Part shown: in pieces, positions 6,642 to 14,822 of the stretch
Layout: each line of letters begins with the position of its first letter
Numbering within the stretch: the stretch's first letter is position 1
IMG/VR virus record: IMGVR_UViG_3300009409_000053
Location: 1 to 23,764 of that record
Length of the DNA stretch: 23,764 nt
Origin: a virus
Direction: 5' to 3' (one strand)
Notes under the pieces: model-generated
Told to the model about the DNA's origin: nothing
Databases searched by the model: none
Seen by the model: the letters and a program-made list of their open reading frames with translations, nothing else
Translations under genes and position numbers: made by a program

Positions 6642-6740
6642 ATGGATTTTAGAAAGTTCTTAGAAAAAAACAAAACTAAAGTGGTTCTTGCGGTCATTGC
6701 CGTTATTGTTGTGATTAACCTGATTCAGGGACTGATGTGA
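6642..6740 (+). CDS. Single-pass membrane micro-protein
   Basis: A 32-residue peptide: a charged N-terminus (MDFRKFLEKNKTK) followed by one hydrophobic helix (VVLAVIAVIVVINLI, 14-28) and a stop. AGAGG six bases upstream is a good ribosome binding site. It overlaps the next gene by GTGA. Small single-helix proteins of this kind can be holin-like or other membrane-active peptides, but its position between terL and portal gives no direct clue. Confidence 0.55.
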   Translation: MDFRKFLEKNKTKVVLAVIAVIVVINLIQGLM

Positions 6741-7081
6741 AGGTCATCATCGACTCCCATAAGGGGAGCATGATGAACGAAGCGACAGTGACCTCTCTTG
6801 TGAAAAATGTTGCGGATACTCTTTATAAGAATTATCCAGGTCACCTGTGGGCCGTTGGGCCGAGCAATGATTATTCAATGCTTGCGATTTGGAATGAAGC
6901 CTTATCCATGAGATATGGGATGTGGATAAGAATCGAGGATATCGATTTAGACTACAAAAACATAGCAGCCTGGGCCGGGGAACTTCTTGAGAGGGCGAAG
7001 GTGTCGAGAGGTGCAGCCAATTTCGATGAACTAAATAGCCTAGAGCGGAACATTGTTGGGGACGTAAAATTCGATGAATGA
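6737..7081 (+). CDS. Hypothetical protein upstream of portal
   Basis: A 114-residue protein of unknown function starting with GTG, coupled to the preceding stop (GTGA) with AGGGA upstream. It appears globular and mixed alpha/beta: MKVIIDSH, a helix around residues 15-33, LWAVGP, the aromatic strand YGMWIRIEDIDL, and the helix AAWAGELLERAKV. It overlaps the portal gene start by eight bases (ATGAATGA), indicating one translation unit. No family was recognised. Confidence 0.7.
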   Translation: MKVIIDSHKGSMMNEATVTSLVKNVADTLYKNYPGHLWAVGPSNDYSMLAIWNEALSMRYGMWIRIEDIDLDYKNIAAWAGELLERAKVSRGAANFDELNSLERNIVGDVKFDE

Positions 7082-9320
7082 AGAAGTTCCACTGAATGAA
7101 GGGTCTGAAAGATCGCCTTGGCTAAAACTGGCTAGTGACGCATACCGGTCATCTACCAGTTACCTAGACGCGAATTATCGCAGGCAATGGGAGCGCAACA
7201 TCTCTCTTTTCCAGTCTAACCATCCGAGCGGATCGAAGTACCATACGTCGCAGTACACCCATAGATCGCGCTTGTTCAGACCGAAGACTCGTTCTGCCAT
7301 ACGCACTAATGAGGCGGCGATTGCGTCAGCGTTTTTTGCCACAGAAGATGTTGTAACAGTCTATCCAATGAATGACTCTGATATAGAACAGAGGGAGTCA
7401 GCCTTAGTCTTGAAGCATCTTCTTCAGTATCGCCTAACCAAAACGATACCGTGGTTTCAAACTCTTATCGCGGCCTATCAAGAGGCGTTGGTGTTTGGGA
7501 CTGTTATCTCTCACCAATATTGGGAGTATAAAGAAGAGAAGGCTAAGGCCGAAGAGCCGATTATCGATTACGAGGGGAATCCGGTTATTGGTGATGACGG
7601 GCTAGAGGCGACAAATACCGTGACCACGAAGCGGGTGGTGAAGGACTGCCCGTATGTCCGCCTTATCGCGTCTGAGAATTTTCGCATTGATCCCGCTTCG
7701 GATTGGAATGACCCTATCGGGTCGTCCCCTTTTGTTATAGAAGTTATCCCGATGTATGTTCAGGATGTTCTGGAAAAGATGTCGGACATCGATCCCAAGA
7801 CCCTAGAGCCGAAATGGAAAACACTTAAAGTTGCTCAATTGTTAGAGGCTTCTAAGAAGTCTGAGTTTGACTCAACGAGGCAGACTAGGCAGGGCAAGAG
7901 GCAAGACCCGCTTGCTGAACGACATAACGATATATCTGAATACACCACTGTCTTCGTTCACAAAAACATTATAAGGAAGAACGGCAAGGATTGGCTATTT
8001 TATACAGCCGGTACACAGCATCTCCTGACTGACCCAAAGCCGTTGTCGGATGTTTATCCTCATCTAGCAGCGGGCGAGCGACCTTATGTGATGGGGTCGG
8101 CGACTTTAGAAGCGCACAAGGTGTACCCGTCATCTATGGTTGAGATGACTCAGGATTTACAGACTGCTGCAAACGACATTGCGAATCAACGAAACGACAA
8201 CGTTCAATTAGTTCTAAATAAGAGATATCACATACGTCGCAGCGCGAATATAGATATTCACGCATTAAAGAGAAGTGTTCCGGGTGGTTCAGTGATGATG
8301 GACGACCCCATGACGGACGTGCAGATCGTTAACACGCCGGATGTCACCGCGTCAGCATACGAAGAGCAGGATCGGCTAAATGTCGATTTTGATGATATTG
8401 CTGGCAACTTCTCTCAGGGAACGGTTCAAAGCAACCGCATGATGAATGAAACGGTTGGCGGGATGGAGATGCTTGGGGCGAGCGCCAATTCGCAAATGGA
8501 GTTTATGGTACGCACATTTGCCGAAACATGGGTTCAGCCCGTTCTAATGCAGTTGATTAAGTTGGAGCAGTATTATGAAACAGATGAGGTTGTGCTGAAC
8601 GTCGCGACTAATCGAGCCGCCGAAGAGAACAGTCAATCCGCTGCCGATTACCAGAGATTTACAGGAAGTGATGGCGATGAATTATTGCGTCACGAAATGA
8701 CTGTTGGCGTTAATGTTGGTATTGGAGCAACTGATCCTATCAAGAAAATTGAGCGGTTACTTCTTGGCATCCGCACGATGGGAGAGATTAATCCAGATAT
8801 CATTGGGTCACTCAATCAACCAGAGGTTACGAAAGAGGTTTTTGGCGCTCTTGGGTACAAGGATTCCAAGCGGTTCATTACTGAAGAGCAGCAGCCTCGT
8901 TTAGACGAGATGGCTGGTCAGTTGGAGGAGATGGGCGCCGCTATTCAGCAACTGATGGACCAGGGTGCATCGAAACAGATCGACGCAAACGCGAAGATTC
9001 TTGCTGCGACGATAAAGGCTCAGTCCGATGTTTCTTCCGCGAAGGAGAAGGCGCTGGGCGAGATCACGTCTACCTCTATACAGACAGATTCAAACGAGCG
9101 CATGAATCAACTGCGTCATTCAGTCAGCATTATCGATTCTAGGCTGAAGGCCGAGAAGAATGATATCGCTCGCGGAGAACTGTTGCTTCAGAAGGAGGCA
9201 TTAGTCCACAAGATGCTGATGGATACGGAGCCGGAGATTGGCATTGATCCTGAAGGCAAGAAGATGAGTGAGGTTCTTATGAATGACCAGTATGGATCGA
9301 TTCCGGGAGCAGACGGTTGA
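7074..9320 (+). CDS. Portal protein
   Basis: A 748-residue protein, in the size range of large P22-like portals. The portal is a dodecameric ring at one capsid vertex through which TerL drives DNA. The N-terminus (WERNISLFQSNHPSGSKY, then RSRLFRPKTRSAIRTNEAA) and the following helical region are typical of podovirus portals. So is the segment LQTAANDIANQRNDNVQL. The last ~130 residues are Ala/Lys/Glu-rich with heptads, forming a helical barrel or coiled coil. It lies in the canonical place between terL and scaffold/capsid. The assignment rests on pattern, size and context rather than one diagnostic motif. Confidence 0.88.
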   Translation: MNEEVPLNEGSERSPWLKLASDAYRSSTSYLDANYRRQWERNISLFQSNHPSGSKYHTSQYTHRSRLFRPKTRSAIRTNEAAIASAFFATEDVVTVYPMNDSDIEQRESALVLKHLLQYRLTKTIPWFQTLIAAYQEALVFGTVISHQYWEYKEEKAKAEEPIIDYEGNPVIGDDGLEATNTVTTKRVVKDCPYVRLIASENFRIDPASDWNDPIGSSPFVIEVIPMYVQDVLEKMSDIDPKTLEPKWKTLKVAQLLEASKKSEFDSTRQTRQGKRQDPLAERHNDISEYTTVFVHKNIIRKNGKDWLFYTAGTQHLLTDPKPLSDVYPHLAAGERPYVMGSATLEAHKVYPSSMVEMTQDLQTAANDIANQRNDNVQLVLNKRYHIRRSANIDIHALKRSVPGGSVMMDDPMTDVQIVNTPDVTASAYEEQDRLNVDFDDIAGNFSQGTVQSNRMMNETVGGMEMLGASANSQMEFMVRTFAETWVQPVLMQLIKLEQYYETDEVVLNVATNRAAEENSQSAADYQRFTGSDGDELLRHEMTVGVNVGIGATDPIKKIERLLLGIRTMGEINPDIIGSLNQPEVTKEVFGALGYKDSKRFITEEQQPRLDEMAGQLEEMGAAIQQLMDQGASKQIDANAKILAATIKAQSDVSSAKEKALGEITSTSIQTDSNERMNQLRHSVSIIDSRLKAEKNDIARGELLLQKEALVHKMLMDTEPEIGIDPEGKKMSEVLMNDQYGSIPGADG

Positions 9321-9529
9321 AACATTTAAGGGTCGTCGGATTAAATTATTTTACTCACGCGGGCCGCGCATTGTTTTATAGCGGGTGGCTTCTAGCATTG
9401 TCAGTGGCTGCTTTTGTCCATGCTTTATTCCCGACTGTGTTTATTGACACAACCAGTGATGGGGTCGCAAAAATTGATATCAGCATGGGGCATAACCCGG
9501 AAGACATTAGGCCGGAGTTGACTGATTAA
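9317..9529 (+). CDS. DUF6356-like membrane protein
   Basis: A 70-residue protein resembling DUF6356, a family of small bacterial membrane proteins known mainly from alphaproteobacteria. Shared features are an N-terminal H..VG..Y..H motif (MKHLRVVGLNYFTH), a hydrophobic helix (23-37) ending in FVHALFPTVF, and the short tail segment TTSDGVAKIDISM. The family role is not established to my knowledge. The start is TTG, overlapping the portal stop (TTGA), with GGGAG upstream. A host-derived gene placed inside the capsid cluster is unusual and hints at the host group. Confidence 0.65.
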   Translation: MKHLRVVGLNYFTHAGRALFYSGWLLALSVAAFVHALFPTVFIDTTSDGVAKIDISMGHNPEDIRPELTD

Positions 9530-9804
9530 TGGAAGAAGAGGAACTGTTGGTCGCGGAAGCGAGGCTCGGCCTTCAGGCAAAGGAATTTTTGAAGTCTCCT
9601 ATTGGTAGGTACATGGTTGGAAGGGCCGATAAAGCCAGAGAAGAGGCGTTTGAAGCCTGGACAACGGCGGACCCCTCTAATGAGCAACTCATCAGTGAAC
9701 TTCAATTTCGCGCTAGGTTACCTGCTTTAGTCATTGGATGGCTAAGTGAGGCAGTGAACCGAGCACAATACGCAGAGGAAACTCTATCTGATATCCGGGA
9801 GTAA
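9529..9804 (+). CDS. Small protein of capsid cluster
   Basis: A 91-residue helical, acidic protein. The layout LG-x2-A-x2-FL-x-SPIGRYMVGRAD, then AFEAWTTADP, then IGWLSEAVNRAQYAEE is familiar from small conserved phage proteins encoded between portal and scaffold. Their function is not known to me. It starts at TAATG directly after the DUF6356-like gene and ends two bases before scaffold, so all three are in one unit. Confidence 0.7.
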   Translation: MEEEELLVAEARLGLQAKEFLKSPIGRYMVGRADKAREEAFEAWTTADPSNEQLISELQFRARLPALVIGWLSEAVNRAQYAEETLSDIRE

Positions 9805-9806
9805 AT

Positions 9807-10784
9807 ATGACTGCTATCCAAAGTGATGAGGACGTAGCCCAAGAAGTACTCGACAGTATAACCAATGACAATTTATCGGAGCATCAATCCGAGATAGAGC
9901 GGATTGCCGCGAAAGTGGAAGAAGATCACGTCTTCGATGGAGACGGCCAAGAAGGAACACAGGAAGAGCAAGGAAGTTCTACCTCTCCAATGTACTTAAA
10001 AGACGATGAGTGGTACGTCAATGCAAAAGTAAATGGAGAAGATATGGAGTTGCCGTGGGACCAAGTAGTCGCACAGTTTCAAAAAAACTCTTCCGCAGAT
10101 CGTAGGCTTCAGGAAGCCTCAGAAAGGCAGCGTCAGTTGTCTGAGTATGAGGAAAAACTGAATTCCTATAGGGCCAATATGGAGGCCCGTTATGCCCAAT
10201 CATCTTCGGACGTTGGGGATCAACAATCGCCATCCGGTAACACGGACGCGACTGACGCTCTTTATGAGAGTTACCACGATGCCCTCTTTAATGGCGATGA
10301 ATCTAAAGCAAGTAGTTTGCTGAAGAAGATTCGCGCTTCAGATAGGCCGCAGTCCAATGTCGATGTTAGTAGCATCGTCGAACGGACTAAATCCGAAATG
10401 AGGCAAGAGGAGACAGAGAGGCGGGCGCATGGCTATGAGGAACGGAGAAAGCAGGCCGTTGATATGTTTAACAACGAGTATCCTGAAATCACCGCAGATC
10501 CTTCATTGCTTGCAGTCGCTGATCGACGTTCTGCTGAACTTTATCAATCCGATCCTACCCGAGACCCGTGGGAAATAATGCAAGAGTGCGCGGACTATGC
10601 TCGCGAATGGCTATTTCATTATGTTGACGACTTGAGCGGATCAAACGATAGAAAAGAGAGAAAGCAGGGCATGGATGACGTTTCTCCCGTGAATGTTCGC
10701 GCCCGTATAGGCGAGGACCAATCGGAGCAAAGTTATTCAGACATCATCTCGGAGATGAAGAAGGAGCGAGGACAACTCGCGTAA
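9807..10784 (+). CDS. Putative capsid scaffolding protein
   Basis: A 325-residue, acidic, strongly helical protein directly before the major capsid gene, the standard place for the scaffold that templates procapsid assembly. The N-terminal ~70 residues are acidic and low in complexity. The segment KDDEWYVNAKVNGEDMELPW is followed by coiled coil (DRRLQEASERQRQLSEYEEKL). Helical, charged stretches run to the C-terminus, ending in a basic/Gln patch. The VNGE...PW.Q...Q.QK..SAD.RL pattern is seen in other phage scaffold or minor head proteins. The Shine-Dalgarno GGGAG is good. No protease motif was seen. Confidence 0.78.
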   Translation: MTAIQSDEDVAQEVLDSITNDNLSEHQSEIERIAAKVEEDHVFDGDGQEGTQEEQGSSTSPMYLKDDEWYVNAKVNGEDMELPWDQVVAQFQKNSSADRRLQEASERQRQLSEYEEKLNSYRANMEARYAQSSSDVGDQQSPSGNTDATDALYESYHDALFNGDESKASSLLKKIRASDRPQSNVDVSSIVERTKSEMRQEETERRAHGYEERRKQAVDMFNNEYPEITADPSLLAVADRRSAELYQSDPTRDPWEIMQECADYAREWLFHYVDDLSGSNDRKERKQGMDDVSPVNVRARIGEDQSEQSYSDIISEMKKERGQLA

Positions 10785-10832
10785 CCCTTCCGATTCTCTC
10801 AATTAACAATTTAGCAAAAAGGAAATAAGTTC

Positions 10833-11822
10833 ATGGCTGGACAAGTATGGGGAACCAGTAGCCTAGGCGGCTATATGTACTCCCTAAATCTCTCCAAGGA
10901 ACTCAGAATTTCCCTGCGCCCGATTGTGAAATTTCGTCAGTTTGCCGACGTTAAAGACGCTGCTCATCAGGGCTTGTCGAAGGGTGACACATTCCATTGG
11001 AACGTGTACTCGACGGTAGCCGCTGGTGGCGGAACCTTAACTGAAGGTACGGCTATTGGTGAAACCAATTTCACGATTACGCAGGGTACGATGAGTATCG
11101 CAGAGTGGGGCAACTCACTTCCATTCACTTCAAAACTAGACGACCTTTCGGAGCAACCCGTAAAGGAGATCATCCACAAGGTTTTGAAAATCGACGCAGC
11201 GCAGGCGCTGGACGATATGATCGCTGATCAGATCGACACAACTCCGTTGCGAGTCGTTCCCGCTGGGCCTACCGCTGGTGGCACCTCAACCGATTCGGTT
11301 GTTCTAACCACTAATGGTGTCTCAACCACGACTAATGATGTAGCCCTTGGTAAGGATCACGTTAAGGCGATTGTTGACGTAATGAAGGAACGTAATATTC
11401 CGAGTTACGAAAATGATGATTATTTCTGCCTTGCATGGCCTACCACGTTCCGCACATTGAAGAATAACTTGGAATCAATCTCACAGTACGTTGAGAGCGG
11501 TTTCCAGATGATTCGAAATGGCGAAACAGGCCGCTACGAAGGTGTACGCTTCGTTGAGCAGACGTATCGTGCCAAAGGCGGATCTGGTGATGGTATGGGT
11601 ACTGCTACTGCTGCATGGTCTAAGGGTAAGTCGGATTGGGCAGTCTTCTTTGGCGCGGATACCGTTGCTGAAGCGGTTGCTATCCCCGAAGAGATTAGGG
11701 GTAAGATACCGACAGACTACGGTCGTAGTCGAGGCATCGCATGGTACTACCTAGGTGGAGCCGGTTTGGTTCATTCAACTGCCGCACAAGCCCGAGTGGT
11801 TTTGTGGGATAGCGCGGCTTAA
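10833..11822 (+). CDS. Major capsid protein
   Basis: A 329-residue protein after scaffold, with a strong ribosome binding site (AAGGAA). The N-terminal region has LRISLRPIVKFRQFADVKDA, a Gly/Thr-rich loop (GDTFHWNVYSTVAAGGGTLTEGT), then a strand-rich segment and a helix with AAQALDDMIADQIDTTPL. This matches the HK97-fold capsid layout (N-arm, E-loop, spine helix, P-domain), near the P22/N4-type groups. Which coat family it belongs to cannot be settled by eye. It sits in the longest intergenic gap of the head cluster (48 bases), so it may have its own promoter. Confidence 0.85.
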   Translation: MAGQVWGTSSLGGYMYSLNLSKELRISLRPIVKFRQFADVKDAAHQGLSKGDTFHWNVYSTVAAGGGTLTEGTAIGETNFTITQGTMSIAEWGNSLPFTSKLDDLSEQPVKEIIHKVLKIDAAQALDDMIADQIDTTPLRVVPAGPTAGGTSTDSVVLTTNGVSTTTNDVALGKDHVKAIVDVMKERNIPSYENDDYFCLAWPTTFRTLKNNLESISQYVESGFQMIRNGETGRYEGVRFVEQTYRAKGGSGDGMGTATAAWSKGKSDWAVFFGADTVAEAVAIPEEIRGKIPTDYGRSRGIAWYYLGGAGLVHSTAAQARVVLWDSAA

Positions 11823-11836
11823 AGGGGGCTTACAAC

Positions 11837-12007
11837 ATGCATTCGACTAATGGTGTAGGTGTAAAGTCGGGACTTTCTGATCAACAGAAAATCTCTTCTT
11901 CAAATAAGGAACTTGGACTTGACTCCAAGGGGAAGGACCAGAAGCCGCTAGGCACTGGCACTTCTTCGAGTGCGCCTAACGGCACACGATTGGACGGCGG
12001 TAGATAA
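11837..12007 (+). CDS. Small Ser/Gly-rich protein after capsid
   Basis: A 56-residue, low-complexity protein rich in Ser, Gly, Lys and Thr (GTGTSSSAPNGTRLDGGR at the end), probably disordered. A strong AGGGGG nine bases upstream and its place between capsid and terminator support expression. It could be a capsid accessory or decoration peptide. No homology was recognised. Confidence 0.6.
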   Translation: MHSTNGVGVKSGLSDQQKISSSNKELGLDSKGKDQKPLGTGTSSSAPNGTRLDGGR

Positions 12008-12015
12008 GTACCGGG

Positions 12016-12043
12016 AGGGGGCGGGCTGAACCGCCCCCTTTTT
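12016..12043 (+). terminator. Rho-independent terminator
   Basis: GGGGGCGG (12017-12024) pairs perfectly with CCGCCCCC (12031-12038) around a GCTGAA loop, flanked by an extra A-T pair and followed by a T-run to 12043. It lies nine bases after the small gene that follows the capsid gene and closes the head transcription unit. Confidence 0.92.
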
Positions 12044-12056
12044 ACTTTGAACTATT

Positions 12057-12071
12057 GGAAAAACTTTTTCC
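12057..12071. repeat. Perfect palindrome, possible operator
   Basis: GGAAAAA and TTTTTCC flank a single C in the 15-base element GGAAAAACTTTTTCC. It lies between the terminator and the next start codon, where a promoter for the downstream unit could be. It might be a regulator site or part of a weak hairpin. No -35/-10 pair was identified with confidence. Confidence 0.4.
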
Positions 12072-12091
12072 TTGCCGCTGGAGCGGGGCAT

Positions 12092-12289
12092 ATGAAAGAA
12101 AATAATTACGCTGGAAAAGATAAAGAAATCGAAAAATCTTCTATTGTTTGTCGCGGAGAGAACGGACCGCACATGGTGGATGATTGGGAGAAGGGCGAGG
12201 TGTATCGGGAAGAGTTGTATCCAGCCCCCAAGGTTTACTCGTTCTCGTTTCCGCCTTTTCGCCGAACACGACCATTGAATAAGAGTTAA
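12092..12289 (+). CDS. Small hypothetical protein
   Basis: A 65-residue polar protein of unknown function with GENGPHMVDDWEKGEVYREELYPAPK and a basic, aromatic C-terminus (YSFSFPPFRRTRPLNKS). The start at 12092 is preceded by GGAGCGGGG. The frame is open from a TTG at 12047, but that start lies just after the terminator tail. It is the first gene after the terminator. Confidence 0.6.
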   Translation: MKENNYAGKDKEIEKSSIVCRGENGPHMVDDWEKGEVYREELYPAPKVYSFSFPPFRRTRPLNKS

Positions 12290-12293
12290 GGGT

Positions 12294-13289
12294 ATGGCTA
12301 CAGCAGACGACTCGGGTGCTAGTACAGAAGGGGAAATAGACGGAACAACAGACGGAGGTCACCCAGATCATGGAATGAGTGGCATTAGTGGTCCTACCGC
12401 TGGTTCTGGAATGGAAAGTGATGTAGGTGGTGCGGCTTCAATGGGTCTGGCTGGCACCTCTGGTGGCGGCCCCACACAGTCTGAGGGCGATCCTACATCC
12501 GCAGATTTGGCTGCGAGCAGGACGGCGCTTGATAAGGCTGCCACGAGTGCCCGCCGTAGCGCATTGCTGCGGGGGATGCCAGCGTATGGGAAAAAAAGCC
12601 CTTTTTCTAAAGCCACCGCGAAAAATCCTTCTGGAACTCCCGCAGGCAAGTACGACGCGTATGACCAGTCTGAGTCTCATAAAAACAAAGAATCCATACA
12701 CGCAAAACAAAATCCCGCAAAACAAACTCACGCTAAAGGGCCGCACTTCGATCCAAAGCAAGCGTACATGGATAAGGTTGATGATCAGAAGCAAAGGGAT
12801 TACGACACAAACATAGAAAACATGAAGGTTGACGTTAAACAAACGCTGGCGAAGGTTAATCAAGTGACGGTAGTCACATACTTTGGCATCCCACATAACA
12901 AGAACGTAATGAGCAAGTATGACCGCGAGAATGCATTAAAGGGTTTGCGGGACAAGTGGGGGACCACACTTGATGCCTACTCCAAGGATTTCAATAAAGC
13001 GGCGAAGTCAGCGCCTAAAGACCCTAATGTAAAAGGATTGCTGGGCACCATTATGGGGATGATCCCCGGTATGTCTGCGGCACAGGCACTTAGCGGCTAT
13101 GCCACGGAACATGGATGGGGTTACACCGAAAGCGATATTGAATCCGCAATACATGATGCTGAAGACTCGGCTGGAATGCATGAGGGGGACCATGGTGCGG
13201 GCGGAGAGGATGAATGGAGAAAGGAGAAGGATGTTGACCTCAACTCTTCTGGCGGCGGCATCATAATGGACGTAATCAACCCTACCTAA
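12294..13289 (+). CDS. Gly/Lys-rich probable virion protein
   Basis: A 331-residue protein of unknown function. Residues 1-70 are Gly/Ser/Asp-rich and disordered. Residues 95-170 are Lys/His/Asn-rich and very basic. A more ordered part follows: VTVVTYFGIP (191-200), a helix with RENALKGLRDKWGTTLDAYS (211-230), and a hydrophobic helix GLLGTIMGMIPGMSAAQAL (248-266). The last 60 residues are acidic and Gly-rich. A membrane-active helix within a flexible chain would suit an internal or ejected virion protein, but that is inference. GTATG follows the previous stop within four bases, so the two are co-transcribed. Confidence 0.6.
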   Translation: MATADDSGASTEGEIDGTTDGGHPDHGMSGISGPTAGSGMESDVGGAASMGLAGTSGGGPTQSEGDPTSADLAASRTALDKAATSARRSALLRGMPAYGKKSPFSKATAKNPSGTPAGKYDAYDQSESHKNKESIHAKQNPAKQTHAKGPHFDPKQAYMDKVDDQKQRDYDTNIENMKVDVKQTLAKVNQVTVVTYFGIPHNKNVMSKYDRENALKGLRDKWGTTLDAYSKDFNKAAKSAPKDPNVKGLLGTIMGMIPGMSAAQALSGYATEHGWGYTESDIESAIHDAEDSAGMHEGDHGAGGEDEWRKEKDVDLNSSGGGIIMDVINPT

Positions 13290-13307
13290 GTGCCGCTGGG
13301 AGGGACG

Positions 13308-13478
13308 ATGGAGAATGAATTAAGCGGCCTTGTCGTCCTTGATGTGATTTCTAGTTTATGGCCTATTTTCTTAGGCATTGTTACTTTGATCTTTGTTTTG
13401 AGTCGGCTTTGGACTGATGTTGAGGGCCTGAAGGAGAAAGTGAAAACTCTGTTCAACCTCTTTAACGAGAAAAAATGA
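13308..13478 (+). CDS. Membrane/coiled-coil holin-like protein
   Basis: A 56-residue protein with one transmembrane helix (residues 14-33, SSLWPIFLGIVTLIFVLSRL) followed by an amphipathic helix (34-54, DVEGLKEKVKTLFNLF). This layout resembles small phage holins or XhlA-like membrane proteins. I place the start at 13308 because GGGAGGG lies just upstream; an in-frame TTG/GTG-type start near 13290 is possible. It overlaps the glycosyltransferase gene by four bases (ATGA). Confidence 0.6.
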   Translation: MENELSGLVVLDVISSLWPIFLGIVTLIFVLSRLWTDVEGLKEKVKTLFNLFNEKK

Positions 13479-14551
13479 AAATAGTTCGAGTTCCAGAAAA
13501 GTATTGGCAAAATCTTTCTGATGAAGAACTTGGAGGCAAGAGGGAGAATACCGTCTGCGTTATCCGTTATGGCGGATTTGGTGATGCCCTGCAAATAAGC
13601 CCAGTACTTAAGTTGCTTAAAGATAGCGGCAAGAGGGTCTGCGTTAATGTGACGGAACGCGGTGAAGATGTTCTTATAAATGACCCAAATGTAGATGAGT
13701 TGTTTACCCAGAAGAGCGATCAAGTGCCGAACTTTGAACTCGGCCCATATTGGGAGCGCATTACCCCGTTGTTCGACGCGGTGTATAACTTGGGCGGGAT
13801 TGTCGAGCAAGGGTTGCTTTCTCTGGCGGGAGACCCAATTTACGACGCACCTCACACAGAGCGCCACGCCAAACTTAACAAGAATTATTCCGAAGCACTG
13901 CATGATGCTGCCGGGGTGCCTCATGTCTTTAAAACAAAGTTCTACCCTAGCGCCTCGGAGCATAAATGGGTGAGGGCACAAAGGCGGAATATGCGGATCG
14001 GCCTATCTCATTACGTTGTGCTTATTACGCTCTCTGGCTCTTCTGTTCATAAGGCGTATCCGCATATGGACGCTGTAATGGCGCATATGCTCATTAAATG
14101 GCCCGATGTCAGGTTTATTATGGTTGGCGACTCTATGTGCCAAATGCTGGAAGTTGGCTGGGAGTCAGAGCCAAGAGTATTTTTACGAAGCGGCAAATGG
14201 AGCATTAGACAGACCCTCGCGTTTGCTCAAACCGTTGATTTAGTAGTGGGACCAGAAACTGGTGTTCTCAATGCTGTCAGTTCAGAGGAGGTAGCCAAGG
14301 TGGCTCTCCTCTCGCATTCCTCTAAAGAGAACCTGACTAAGCATTGGGTTAACACCTCACCCATAGGGGCGGAAGGGGTTGATTGTTTTCCTTGTCATAA
14401 GATGCATTTTGGCTTTGCGACTTGCAGAAGGGATGTCGAAACAGGCGCCTCCATGTGCGCCGCAAAAATACATCCAGATGATATCGCAACCGCAATTGAA
14501 CACCATAGGAAATTGAAAGATGAAACTAGACAGATCGCTTCCGTTCGGTGA
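13475..14551 (+). CDS. Glycosyltransferase family 9 protein
   Basis: A 358-residue enzyme related to ADP-heptose:LPS heptosyltransferases (GT9, GT-B fold). The N-terminal domain opens with CVIRYGGFGDALQISPVLKLL (positions 28-48), the GT9 signature. The C-terminal nucleotide-sugar domain has GSSVHKAYP (188-196) and VVGPETGVLNAV (257-268). A late Cys/His cluster CFPCHKMHFGFATC (304-317) is typical of a GT9 subgroup seen in phages and bacteria and may bind metal or form disulphides. It would transfer a sugar to an acceptor, perhaps a virion protein or host surface glycan. The acceptor cannot be read here. The FkbM enzyme at 1081 could act in the same pathway. Confidence 0.85.
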   Translation: MKIVRVPEKYWQNLSDEELGGKRENTVCVIRYGGFGDALQISPVLKLLKDSGKRVCVNVTERGEDVLINDPNVDELFTQKSDQVPNFELGPYWERITPLFDAVYNLGGIVEQGLLSLAGDPIYDAPHTERHAKLNKNYSEALHDAAGVPHVFKTKFYPSASEHKWVRAQRRNMRIGLSHYVVLITLSGSSVHKAYPHMDAVMAHMLIKWPDVRFIMVGDSMCQMLEVGWESEPRVFLRSGKWSIRQTLAFAQTVDLVVGPETGVLNAVSSEEVAKVALLSHSSKENLTKHWVNTSPIGAEGVDCFPCHKMHFGFATCRRDVETGASMCAAKIHPDDIATAIEHHRKLKDETRQIASVR

Positions 14552-14822
14552 AGTCTATGGCAACGCCTCTTGGCGCTATATTCAGGATGAAAGGTTTTTT
14601 AATGTAGTGGGCGAAGAAGTCGCAGAGGATGGAAGCCCCATTAAGCACGCTGATAAAACAATGACCCGCGACGAGCATGGTCAGGCGGACAACGTCAAAT
14701 TGGATGATCTATCTTGGAGGGCGGTTAGGAAACTTGTTGAGAAGAATGATGGGAACTGGACGAATAAATCGGATGGCATTGCATTCTTGTCAAAAATTGA
14801 TTCACCGGACTTTGAAATATGA
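14520..14822 (+). CDS. Small hypothetical tail-cluster protein
   Basis: A 100-residue protein of unknown function. It has ASWRYIQDERFFNVVGEEV, a polar middle, then DDLSWRAVRKLVEKNDGNWTNKSDGIAFL. The last part resembles a small phage family with an R-x2-(R/K)-KLVE...G.W.......A..FL pattern found near head-tail genes. It overlaps the glycosyltransferase by 32 bases in another frame and ends four bases into the next gene (ATGA). Confidence 0.65.
   Translation: MKLDRSLPFGEVYGNASWRYIQDERFFNVVGEEVAEDGSPIKHADKTMTRDEHGQADNVKLDDLSWRAVRKLVEKNDGNWTNKSDGIAFLSKIDSPDFEI

Noticed and set aside
10798-10832. Shared CTCAATT..GGAAATA element before capsid (10798) and RCC1-like gene (19450)
   Set aside because: The similarity is short, AT-rich and includes the ribosome binding sites, so it is expected by chance. 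It is not enough to call a common promoter.
12438-12896. 152-residue - strand open frame with hydrophobic segments
   Set aside because: It is antisense to the supported 331-residue CDS. Its composition follows from the Gly/Lys-rich codons on the other strand.
13286-13981. 231-residue - strand open frame
   Set aside because: It overlaps the clear GT9 gene and the membrane protein on the + strand, and no family was recognised.
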